64,000 bases of DNA from Bacteriovoracaceae bacterium (lineage in GTDB: Bacteria > Bdellovibrionota > Bacteriovoracia > Bacteriovoracales > Bacteriovoracaceae), in the NCBI GenBank assembly GCA_018675575.1, contig JABGXW010000022.1, positions 1 to 64,000 on the forward strand. Direction: 5' to 3'. Made by a program: the position numbers and the translations under genes. Under the pieces are notes generated by a model that saw only the letters and a list, made by a program, of their open reading frames with translations, was not told the DNA's origin and ran no database searches. Every line of letters starts with the position of its first letter. Position 1 is the first letter of the stretch. Positions 45,044 to 52,329 of the stretch are shown here, piece after piece.

Positions 45044-47913
45044 AAAATATCTTAATATTTTCATACTTATTGTATTCAACCTCATTGCTGGCAATGAATC
45101 CCGTTGTCATAAACTATGTCAATATTGATTGTAATAATGATGAAATATGTAATGGTTTTAAGAGCATGACAGAAACTCTTATCGGAAAGGAAGTAACACA
45201 AAATCTAATTAAAAATAAAATCGACTTTATTCTAAATGATAATAGAATTTCAAGAATGTCTTTCAAGATAATCAAAAGAGATAAGAAAAACTATTTATAT
45301 TTAAAAGTTACAACAAAGTATAAAATTTCAAAGATAGAGCATGAGAGTAATAAGAAGATACCCTTTGATAACATATTATCCTATCTTCCCGTTAAAGAGG
45401 GAGAATACTTTGATCAATTGGACTTAGTGGAATGCAAGAACATAATAAAAAAACAATTGAACGATAAGGGATATGGTGAGATTAAAATCACATTTAAACT
45501 CGAAAAAGAAAAAGAAGCTATTGAGCTGAAAGTTTTTGTTTATATAGGTAAAACTATCAAACTTAAAACAGTTAAGATTAGCAATTTAAAGGGGGAAGAC
45601 TTATATCAACAATATCGGATGAAGTTTAATCGTTTTATAGATGAATCATGGGATATTGTGAGGTTTAAGGTGGCAACAGATGAACTCTCTCAGGATCTAT
45701 TAAAAAAAGGATACTTCTTTTCTAATGTGAAAACTAAATACACATCAAATGAAAATGATGAGGTTATTTCAAACATAATTATTCACCATGGACCCCGAGT
45801 TAACTTTAGTTTCTTGGGGCAACATATTCTTGATCGCTCAGAACTTATCCAGCCAATTCTTTTAAAAATGAAAAATGCAATCGACTTTATTTCAAATAAC
45901 GATATTAAAACGATCATCGATACTACCTATAAAGCGAAAGGTTTGTATGGAACAGAAATAGATATAAGAGTGCAAAATGGTTTATTGCAAAACAATATCA
46001 ATTATAAAAATTACTATATCAAGATAAAAGAAGGTAGGAAGGTTCATGTAAGTGAAATCGTGTATAGGGGAAATATACAGAAGAGACTCGGTGAGTTAAA
46101 AGATTTTTATTATTCTAAAGCGACAACATTGGCCCTAAGAGATTATTTGGATGAGTCCTACATTTCAGAATTTCCGAAGCTATTAAAGCAGTATTATCTT
46201 GAAAATGGATTTGTTTCTGCGGAAGTTCTTAAACCTTCTGTGCAAATAGACCCTCAATTAAAAACAGCTAAAATAATTTTAAAAATAATTGAAAGACAGC
46301 AAGTTTTAATCGAAAAGATAGAAGTTTTAGGAGTGAATGTTGAGATTGAAACATTGATAAAAAATACGATGAAAAGCCAGAAAGGTAAACCTCTCAATAT
46401 TGTAACGCTCGCTCAGGAGCTAGATGATGTTTTAAAGCTTGTCAGGAACCAGGGGTATTTCTATGCACAATTGTTAAATATAAATAACTCTAGTTTGGTT
46501 CAGTATAACGGAAGCAGGAATCGGGCAGTTTTAAAATTAGTTTTTAACCTAAAACAGAAAACAGTTCTTGAAGATGTTCTCATAACTGGAAATGTGAAAA
46601 CAAAAAACGAAGTAATCCGCCGAGAAATATCACTTGTAAAAAACGAAATAATTACACCTGAAAAACTGAAAAATATTAAAAGCAAAATCTCAAGCCTAGG
46701 ACTATTTTCCTTAATAAGAATTAGTCCATATTTATTAGATATAAAAACCAGCAGGAATGAATATAGAACAAATATTTTAATCCAAGTTAGGGAGAAGGAA
46801 TTTGGAAATGGTGAATTTGCTCCAGGGTATAGGACCGATCTTGGTGCGAAAATATCAGTTTCTATAAACTATAATAATACTTTAGGATTACACCACACAA
46901 ATACTTTAAAACTTCAAATCAATCAAAGATTAGACTCATCTACAATTGATGAAACACGAAAAAAAAATTATAATAAAGAATTAGAATATTTACTAAAGTG
47001 GAATTATAACTGGCCGTATTTTTTAAAATCGAATTTTGATTTTGACTTCACCTCTACAGTTCAAAGAAGACGATATCATGGTTTCGACGCTGATATTTTA
47101 AGAGTAGGCCCAAAGTTATCTCGCTCTTTTGGAGAGTATGTTTCAACGAGTCTTAAATATCAGTTTGAAACAGTTAGTCAGTTCAATGCTACTGCAGAAA
47201 AAGATTCTGATTATTTTAGAATTGGCTCCATCGCTCCATCCTTTAGTATCGATTTCCGAGACAATGTTGTAAATACCAGAAAGGGTTCTTTTTTTGGTGT
47301 TTCTATGGAGATTGCTACACCGGGTTTACAATCTTTAAGAGACGAGGATTTGGAGGTTAATTACATAAAGTTAATTTCTAGAAATAAGTTTTATTACAGT
47401 ATGGGAAATTGGACATTTGCTCTGTCATTAGCAGCTGGCGTTGAGCAAAATAATGCAACTAATTTGAAGTATGACTCAGCTGGAGCCCAGGTGATTAATG
47501 AGGACGGCAGCGCCTCAACCATAGGATTTATCCCAAGTATAAAGGTTTTTAGAATGGATGGAATTGATACGGTTCGAGGATATTCCGACTCGGAAATAAA
47601 TTTAATTGGTAATTCTTCTGATATTGGAGAAATCATTATTCAAGACAAGGCCTATTTTTTCAATTTTAAATTTGAACCAAGGTATCTTGTAACTGACTTT
47701 TTTATTTGGGGGCTTTTTTTTGACGCCGGGCGCGTTTTTGTCGATCATTTTAAACCTTTGGATTTGCGTACATCTGTTGGTCTGACGATGAAATTATTAA
47801 CGCCAGTCGGCAGTCTGGACTTTGATTTTGGTATAAAGTTGAAAAGAAACATCAAACCAGATCGTGATAGAGAAAGTTTTGGAAGATTTCACTTATCTAT
47901 CGGCTATTTTTAG
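45031..47913 (+). CDS. tamA: Omp85-family outer-membrane protein (TamA/BamA)
   Basis: 960-residue outer-membrane assembly factor. A signal peptide ending near LLAM is followed by several POTRA domains (for example VHVSEIVYRGNI and VLIEKIEVLGVNVEIETLI, then TVLEDVLITGNVKTKNEVI). A 16-strand barrel follows, with the family loop VRGYSDSEI and a C-terminal strand ending in GYF. Adjacency to tamB favours TamA. The number of POTRAs and total length exceed E. coli TamA (about 577 residues, three POTRAs), so it may be a BamA-like protein serving TamB, as in some phyla lacking a separate TamA. Confidence 0.85.
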   Translation: MEILKNILIFSYLLYSTSLLAMNPVVINYVNIDCNNDEICNGFKSMTETLIGKEVTQNLIKNKIDFILNDNRISRMSFKIIKRDKKNYLYLKVTTKYKISKIEHESNKKIPFDNILSYLPVKEGEYFDQLDLVECKNIIKKQLNDKGYGEIKITFKLEKEKEAIELKVFVYIGKTIKLKTVKISNLKGEDLYQQYRMKFNRFIDESWDIVRFKVATDELSQDLLKKGYFFSNVKTKYTSNENDEVISNIIIHHGPRVNFSFLGQHILDRSELIQPILLKMKNAIDFISNNDIKTIIDTTYKAKGLYGTEIDIRVQNGLLQNNINYKNYYIKIKEGRKVHVSEIVYRGNIQKRLGELKDFYYSKATTLALRDYLDESYISEFPKLLKQYYLENGFVSAEVLKPSVQIDPQLKTAKIILKIIERQQVLIEKIEVLGVNVEIETLIKNTMKSQKGKPLNIVTLAQELDDVLKLVRNQGYFYAQLLNINNSSLVQYNGSRNRAVLKLVFNLKQKTVLEDVLITGNVKTKNEVIRREISLVKNEIITPEKLKNIKSKISSLGLFSLIRISPYLLDIKTSRNEYRTNILIQVREKEFGNGEFAPGYRTDLGAKISVSINYNNTLGLHHTNTLKLQINQRLDSSTIDETRKKNYNKELEYLLKWNYNWPYFLKSNFDFDFTSTVQRRRYHGFDADILRVGPKLSRSFGEYVSTSLKYQFETVSQFNATAEKDSDYFRIGSIAPSFSIDFRDNVVNTRKGSFFGVSMEIATPGLQSLRDEDLEVNYIKLISRNKFYYSMGNWTFALSLAAGVEQNNATNLKYDSAGAQVINEDGSASTIGFIPSIKVFRMDGIDTVRGYSDSEINLIGNSSDIGEIIIQDKAYFFNFKFEPRYLVTDFFIWGLFFDAGRVFVDHFKPLDLRTSVGLTMKLLTPVGSLDFDFGIKLKRNIKPDRDRESFGRFHLSIGYF

Positions 47914-47946
47914 CTATTAGTCATTATTTCTTTCTAGTGTAGAGGC

Positions 47947-47976
47947 TTGACGATAGGCCCAAAAATCCTATATAAA
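47947..47976 (+). promoter_or_regulatory. promoter of rplM-rpsI
   Basis: TTGACG (-35, 5 of 6), 18 bases, TATAAA (-10, 5 of 6), leaving a leader of about 60 bases before rplM. The leader contains a small GCC/GGC hairpin (GCCAATTCGGC) at 48004-48014. Ribosomal-protein leaders often carry autoregulatory structures, but nothing specific can be claimed here. Confidence 0.6.
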
Positions 47977-48042
47977 GATCATCATTAAAAATTCGACACG
48001 TTTGCCAATTCGGCCAAATTGTTAAAGTTGTAAAGGTTAATT

Positions 48043-48480
48043 ATGTATACGCAAAAGACATTCGTTTTGAACCCAGCAGATGCTGAGAAAAAGTGGCACC
48101 TAATTGATGCTGAAGGCAAAGTAGTAGGAAGGTTGGCAACAGAAATTGCAAATCTTTTAAAGGGTAAAAGAAACCCTAAATATACTCCACATACAGATAG
48201 TGGTGATTACGTGGTTGTGATCAATGCTGAAAAAGCAGTTTTCACAGGAAAGAAACTCGATAATAAAATTTATTACTCTCATACAAACCATATTGGTGGA
48301 CTTAAGCAAAGAACTGTTAAAGAGCAGTTAGCAAAAAATCCAACACGTATATTAGAACTCGCTGTTAAGGGTATGCTTCCAAAATCTAGTTTAGGAAGAA
48401 AACAACTTACAAAACTTAAATTATGTGTAGGACCTGCACATGGTCATGAATCTCAAAACCCAGTGGCTTACGCTTACTAA
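48043..48480 (+). CDS. rplM: 50S ribosomal protein L13
   Basis: 145 residues, standard length for bacterial L13, an early-assembly protein of the large subunit. Typical segments: WHLIDAEGKVVGRLATEIA, LLKGKRNPKYTPHTDSGD, the KIYYSHTNHIGGL stretch, AVKGMLPKSSLGR and the C-terminal GHESQNP. AAAGG lies before the ATG. Forms the universal rplM-rpsI operon, 22 bases before rpsI. Confidence 0.98.
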   Translation: MYTQKTFVLNPADAEKKWHLIDAEGKVVGRLATEIANLLKGKRNPKYTPHTDSGDYVVVINAEKAVFTGKKLDNKIYYSHTNHIGGLKQRTVKEQLAKNPTRILELAVKGMLPKSSLGRKQLTKLKLCVGPAHGHESQNPVAYAY

Positions 48481-48502
48481 TTTAAATTAAGAGGAATTAC
48501 TA

Positions 48503-48916
48503 ATGGCAACTGCTAAAAATAAAATTAAAACATATGATGCTCAATCAGTAGGTAGAAGAAAAGCCTCTGTCGCAAGAATCTATCTCAAAGAAGGTTCTGG
48601 AGCAATCACGATTAATAAAAGAGATTTCAAAGAATATTTTCCAAAAGCTACTTCAAGATATATTGTTAATCAACCGCTTAATTTATTAAAACTTGGTGAT
48701 AAATTTGATTTTAATATTAATGTAAGAGGTGGTGGAACTACTGGTCAAGCAGGTGCAATTCGTTTAGGAATTTCAAGAGCTATTCTTAAATTAGATCCTA
48801 CTTTAAGAGCAGAATTAAAAGCAGCAGGGTTCTTGACTAGAGACTCAAGAAAAGTTGAAAGAAAGAAAGCTGGTCTTAAAGGTGCAAGAGCTAAGTATCA
48901 ATTCTCAAAAAGATAA
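48503..48916 (+). CDS. rpsI: 30S ribosomal protein S9
   Basis: 137 residues, with the S9 hallmarks [14 protein letters not shown] near 15-28, [31 protein letters not shown] and a basic C-terminal tail ending in SKR that reaches the P-site tRNA on the ribosome. AGAGGAATT precedes the ATG. A strong terminator lies 24 bases after the stop. Confidence 0.98.
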   Translation: MATAKNKIKTYDAQSVGRRKASVARIYLKEGSGAITINKRDFKEYFPKATSRYIVNQPLNLLKLGDKFDFNINVRGGGTTGQAGAIRLGISRAILKLDPTLRAELKAAGFLTRDSRKVERKKAGLKGARAKYQFSKR

Positions 48917-48940
48917 TTATAGATTATATTTTTTATATCG

Positions 48941-48968
48941 AAGGCCCGGTACACCGGGCCTTTTTTTT
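48941..48968 (+). terminator. intrinsic terminator of rplM-rpsI
   Basis: Stem AAGGCCCGG (48941-48949) with CCGGGCCTT (48954-48962) and a four-base loop, continuing into a run of eight T residues (48961-48968). A textbook GC-rich hairpin in AT-rich surroundings. Confidence 0.93.
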
Positions 48969-49109
48969 GCAAATTTTCAAGGCACTTTCTCAATCAAAAT
49001 GAGCATATATTAATGATATGTTATTTCAGGTCCTTAAAGGGCTAGGATTATCAATAATTTCAGCTATTTAAAAATAATAAAATCTAACGTTAAAGTCCGA
49101 TAAGATAGG

Positions 49110-49137
49110 TAAAGTATCGGGCTTTAAAAGCCGATAA
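49110..49137 (+). promoter_or_regulatory. FliA (sigma-28)-like promoter motif
   Basis: TAAA (49110-49113), 16 bases, GCCGATAA (49130-49137). The second box is an exact match to the flagellar sigma consensus; the spacer is one base longer than the enterobacterial N15. It lies 32 bases before the ATG of the secreted-protein gene at 49170. A second CCGATAA lies at 49097-49103. The site can also fold as a hairpin (TATCGGGCTTT/AAAAGCCGATA), so an alternative role is possible. Confidence 0.4.
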
Positions 49138-49169
49138 ATTTAGTTAAGTACTTTAATAAAAGAGTAATT

Positions 49170-49886
49170 ATGGCTAAATACAATTTATTATTTTCACTAC
49201 TTGTTCTTGTTTTCTCTCTAAATCTGAAAGCGACGACTTTTATTCCTCTTTCTGTAAAGCAACAGCTTCGAGATGCATCTGGCGTTATTCGTGGGGTTTA
49301 TCAAGGGAGTACTTATAAGAAAATGAGGGGAGATAGAGTTATCACTGAAGCCTCATTCAAGATATCTACGATGTCTGGATTAAAAAATCATGAGGTGATC
49401 AATAAGAATAACTTCAAAGTGATCTTTCCTGGCGGAAAATGGCAAGGTGTGAATTATCAAATCTCAGGATCCCCGACATTTAAAAAAAATGAAGAAGTAG
49501 TACTATTACTTACTAAAACAAGTAATGGTTTCGCAGTTACAAATTTAGCTTTAGGTAAATACACAATTAAAAAAGAATTTGGAAAAGAGTATCTTAGCTC
49601 AGCTTTATTTCCAAATCATAAAAACCTGAGATCTATTCCTCTTGCTCAATTCAACAGCTACGTAAAAGATTATTTTGGTTCTGGAATGATAAATATTGAC
49701 CCCGATAAATTTGTTTATAAGGGAATAAGTAAAGAGAGAAAACAAAAGACCAAGGGGAGAAGGCCTGCAAGCACTGAAGAGGAGGCGACAGAAACAGAAC
49801 GAGAAAACAGCATAGTATGGCTTGTTATTTTATTTGCGTTTTTAGGGTTTTATTCAGCCTACACAACAAAACAGCGTAATAAGTAA
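49170..49886 (+). CDS. secreted protein with C-terminal membrane anchor
   Basis: 238 residues, no recognised family. A signal peptide (about 5-21, ending LKAT) and a beta-rich domain to about 165 are followed by a hydrophilic Lys/Arg/Glu/Thr-rich linker (about 180-210). Then comes a single membrane helix (about 214-231) and a short basic tail (KQRNK). This resembles tail-anchored surface-protein layouts such as MYXO-CTERM or sortase substrates, without their signature motif. It shares one base with the start of the metalloprotease gene, so the two are translated together and probably act together. Confidence 0.75.
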   Translation: MAKYNLLFSLLVLVFSLNLKATTFIPLSVKQQLRDASGVIRGVYQGSTYKKMRGDRVITEASFKISTMSGLKNHEVINKNNFKVIFPGGKWQGVNYQISGSPTFKKNEEVVLLLTKTSNGFAVTNLALGKYTIKKEFGKEYLSSALFPNHKNLRSIPLAQFNSYVKDYFGSGMINIDPDKFVYKGISKERKQKTKGRRPASTEEEATETERENSIVWLVILFAFLGFYSAYTTKQRNK

Positions 49887-51736
49887 TGAAAATATTATTA
49901 TTATTTCTACTTTTCTTTTCACTGAATGTAGAAGCTTATGTTTTAAGTAGAGGTATTGGTAAGTCTTTTGTCCGTTGGGGAAGCTTAAATCCTACTCTTA
50001 AATTTTACCTTAATACTGCAAATGATGATAATTTATCTGATAGTGAAGTAACAATTATAACAAACGATTCAAAAAATGAATGGGATGATAACTCTAATGT
50101 AAATATAATAATTGAAAACACAACGGGTGAACCTGGAGACGCTCAAAACGATATTTATTTTAGTTCCGACCCATATTTTTTTAATGGATCTGGAATAGTA
50201 GGTCTTACATTAGTTTCTTTTAGAGAAGATTCCGGTGCCATTATCGAAACTGATATTGTGTTAAATGATCTACTTAATTTTAAAGATAGATCTTCATTGC
50301 TTTCAAAATTACCGAGTGAATATTTCTTAGGAAATGTTCTAACCCATGAGCTTGGACATACTCTTGGATTGTCACATTCAGAAATCCATCGCTCAACAAT
50401 GTTTTATAAACTGGCAAATGGTCAGTCTGAAATTTCTGAAGATGATCGTTCGGGAGTAAATATATATTACCCTTTGAGTTCTTATACGGGGATTATTCGC
50501 GGTAATACATTTGGAGGATCTTCAATGATCGGAATTTTTGGTGTTCAAGTTCAGGCAATAGCTGCTAGCACAGGAGTTGTAATGGGGGCGACAATATCTG
50601 AAGAGGATGGATCGTTTATCATTTCGGGGCTTCCAAAAAATCAACAGTATTATCTTTATATAAGTCCTGTGAAAAACCTCGCATCTATTCCATTGATGTA
50701 TAATGATGTTAGAAAAAACTTCTGCAATTCAAACACTGACTTTAGGGGAAGTTTTTATTCTAGTTGTTTTTCAAGTGATCGTGGTTATCCTTTGGGAATA
50801 GATTTAACGGATCAAAATTCAAATATTAATGTGGGCCATGTTTCAATTAAGTGTGGACTAGAAGTTCCGGTTGAATACTTTCTTGCTAAAGATGGAGGAA
50901 TATTCGAATTAAATGTACTGGATATCCAAGGCAATGCTGGAAATGCTTTTGTTGGCTTTTTTAGTGATAGCGAAGTTGAAAATAATGAAGAGGATAATAT
51001 TGAAATAGATCTTAGATCTTTGAATGTTACTTCGAATGACATTTATCTAGATTTGAAGGTTGTTCATCAAAATTTTTTTTCTGAACTAAAATTAAATATG
51101 GATGTTACATTCTCTGATAACTCTATAATTAATTATCCTGTTGCAGTTGGTTTAGACGGAGTTGTTTTTGACCAAGAAAAAAATATAAAATTAGATATAC
51201 ATACAAGACTATTGTTAGACTCTGTGGATTTTAGTAGAAACATCTTCCAACTTGCTATTAACCCCAGAGAGTTTATTGTTCCTGCGGACAATTCTGTTAA
51301 TCCTCCAATAGCTGAACAACCTTTTTGGCTTGATGGTGCTACTATTACATCTCCTGATTTTTCTATACTTTCGATGCATTTCTTTCAAGAACTGGAGGAG
51401 TTAGGGGATAATCAAAAGTTTTATTTTCTTATTGCTAATATTTCACAGAAAAATCTTGATGGAACTTATACTATAATTGATACTAAACGATATAATTTAA
51501 CAGACAATGTAAACTGTCCTGATGCACCATCATCATATACCGTTAAAGCAAGTCTCTACAAAGAAACACCGTCGCAAAGAGAGATCATAGCTGGGGACGA
51601 TCCTTTGGGACTTGCGTGTGGAACAATTGATATTGATAATGACGACCAAGGAAATGGAACCATGATGCTGACTCTATTTGGGCTCTTGTGCGCCGCGCTG
51701 CTTGTGAGGTCGTATCAATACCTTGGATATGAATAA
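49886..51736 (+). CDS. secreted matrixin-type zinc metalloprotease
   Basis: 616-residue exported protease. A signal peptide (about 1-17) precedes a matrixin-like catalytic domain with the zinc motif HELGHTLGLSH at 154-164, followed by a Met-turn (STMFYK, 170-175). A carboxypeptidase-regulatory-like beta domain follows (about 198-250, GIIRGNTFGGSSMIG), then a long beta-rich region. It ends with a hydrophobic helix (about 593-607) and short tail, like the upstream partner. Probably anchored in an envelope membrane or processed from it. Substrate unknown; matrixin proteases degrade extracellular or host proteins. Confidence 0.85.
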   Translation: MKILLLFLLFFSLNVEAYVLSRGIGKSFVRWGSLNPTLKFYLNTANDDNLSDSEVTIITNDSKNEWDDNSNVNIIIENTTGEPGDAQNDIYFSSDPYFFNGSGIVGLTLVSFREDSGAIIETDIVLNDLLNFKDRSSLLSKLPSEYFLGNVLTHELGHTLGLSHSEIHRSTMFYKLANGQSEISEDDRSGVNIYYPLSSYTGIIRGNTFGGSSMIGIFGVQVQAIAASTGVVMGATISEEDGSFIISGLPKNQQYYLYISPVKNLASIPLMYNDVRKNFCNSNTDFRGSFYSSCFSSDRGYPLGIDLTDQNSNINVGHVSIKCGLEVPVEYFLAKDGGIFELNVLDIQGNAGNAFVGFFSDSEVENNEEDNIEIDLRSLNVTSNDIYLDLKVVHQNFFSELKLNMDVTFSDNSIINYPVAVGLDGVVFDQEKNIKLDIHTRLLLDSVDFSRNIFQLAINPREFIVPADNSVNPPIAEQPFWLDGATITSPDFSILSMHFFQELEELGDNQKFYFLIANISQKNLDGTYTIIDTKRYNLTDNVNCPDAPSSYTVKASLYKETPSQREIIAGDDPLGLACGTIDIDNDDQGNGTMMLTLFGLLCAALLVRSYQYLGYE

Positions 51737-51746
51737 GGCGTAAAGA

Positions 51747-51770
51747 GCTAATTTATTAGCAAATTTTTTT
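51747..51770 (+). terminator. intrinsic terminator after the metalloprotease gene
   Basis: GCTAAT/ATTAGC stem (51747-51760) with a very small loop, followed by AAA and seven T residues. The stem is AT-rich, so efficiency is uncertain, but the position 11 bases after the stop is right. Confidence 0.6.
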
Positions 51771-51771
51771 A

Positions 51772-51800
51772 TTGGTTTCTGGGCCATACAATATCATAAT
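51772..51800 (+). promoter_or_regulatory. promoter candidate for the AMIN-lon pair
   Basis: TTGGTT (-35), 17 bases, CATAAT (-10, 5 of 6), 45 bases before the gene at 51846. It does not look like a sigma-32 heat-shock promoter. Confidence 0.4.
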
Positions 51801-51845
51801 ATAAGAAAGAATTCCTTCTCGGTAACTCATCGCAACGGAGCGCGA

Positions 51846-52319
51846 ATGAAGCTATATATTATCAGTTTTTTCAGTCTGTTATCTTTTCAAATATTCTCTC
51901 AAGATTTAATGGTAGAGCGAATAAGAAAAATTTCAGGGAATAAAAAATCATTATATTTTAACAAAGGAATTTTTCATAATGGGGCGCCAACAGGAAAAGC
52001 AACACTAAAGAAAGTTCGACATTCATACGTCAAGAGAAATGGATATGAGAGGATTGTTTTTGATTTTTCTTCTAACAAAATTCCTAGAATTTATGGGCAT
52101 ATTTCCTATAAAGAAAAAAAACTTTATTTAGATTTTTTCAAAACAAGTATTGATAGTGGAATAGGTTCTTTTGGTAATAGCCATTATGTAGATAGTATTA
52201 ATTTTTTTCCTGTTGATAAAGAATCACTTTCAGTTGAGCTTATATATAAAAATAGAGTGAGCATAGAAGTTTTTTATCTCGATTCACCTGCAAGACTAGT
52301 GTTGGATATCAGATCATAA
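51846..52319 (+). CDS. secreted AMIN-domain protein
   Basis: 157 residues: a signal peptide (about 1-18, ending FSQ) and one AMIN domain (about 60-157; YERIVFDFSSNKIPRIYG, ending in the typical ARLVLDIR). AMIN domains direct proteins to peptidoglycan or secretin assemblies, including PilQ and amidases. Here the domain stands alone, as a possible adaptor in the periplasm. It is ten bases upstream of lon and probably co-transcribed; no clear functional link with Lon is known. Confidence 0.78.
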   Translation: MKLYIISFFSLLSFQIFSQDLMVERIRKISGNKKSLYFNKGIFHNGAPTGKATLKKVRHSYVKRNGYERIVFDFSSNKIPRIYGHISYKEKKLYLDFFKTSIDSGIGSFGNSHYVDSINFFPVDKESLSVELIYKNRVSIEVFYLDSPARLVLDIRS

Positions 52320-52329
52320 TGGAGTACAA

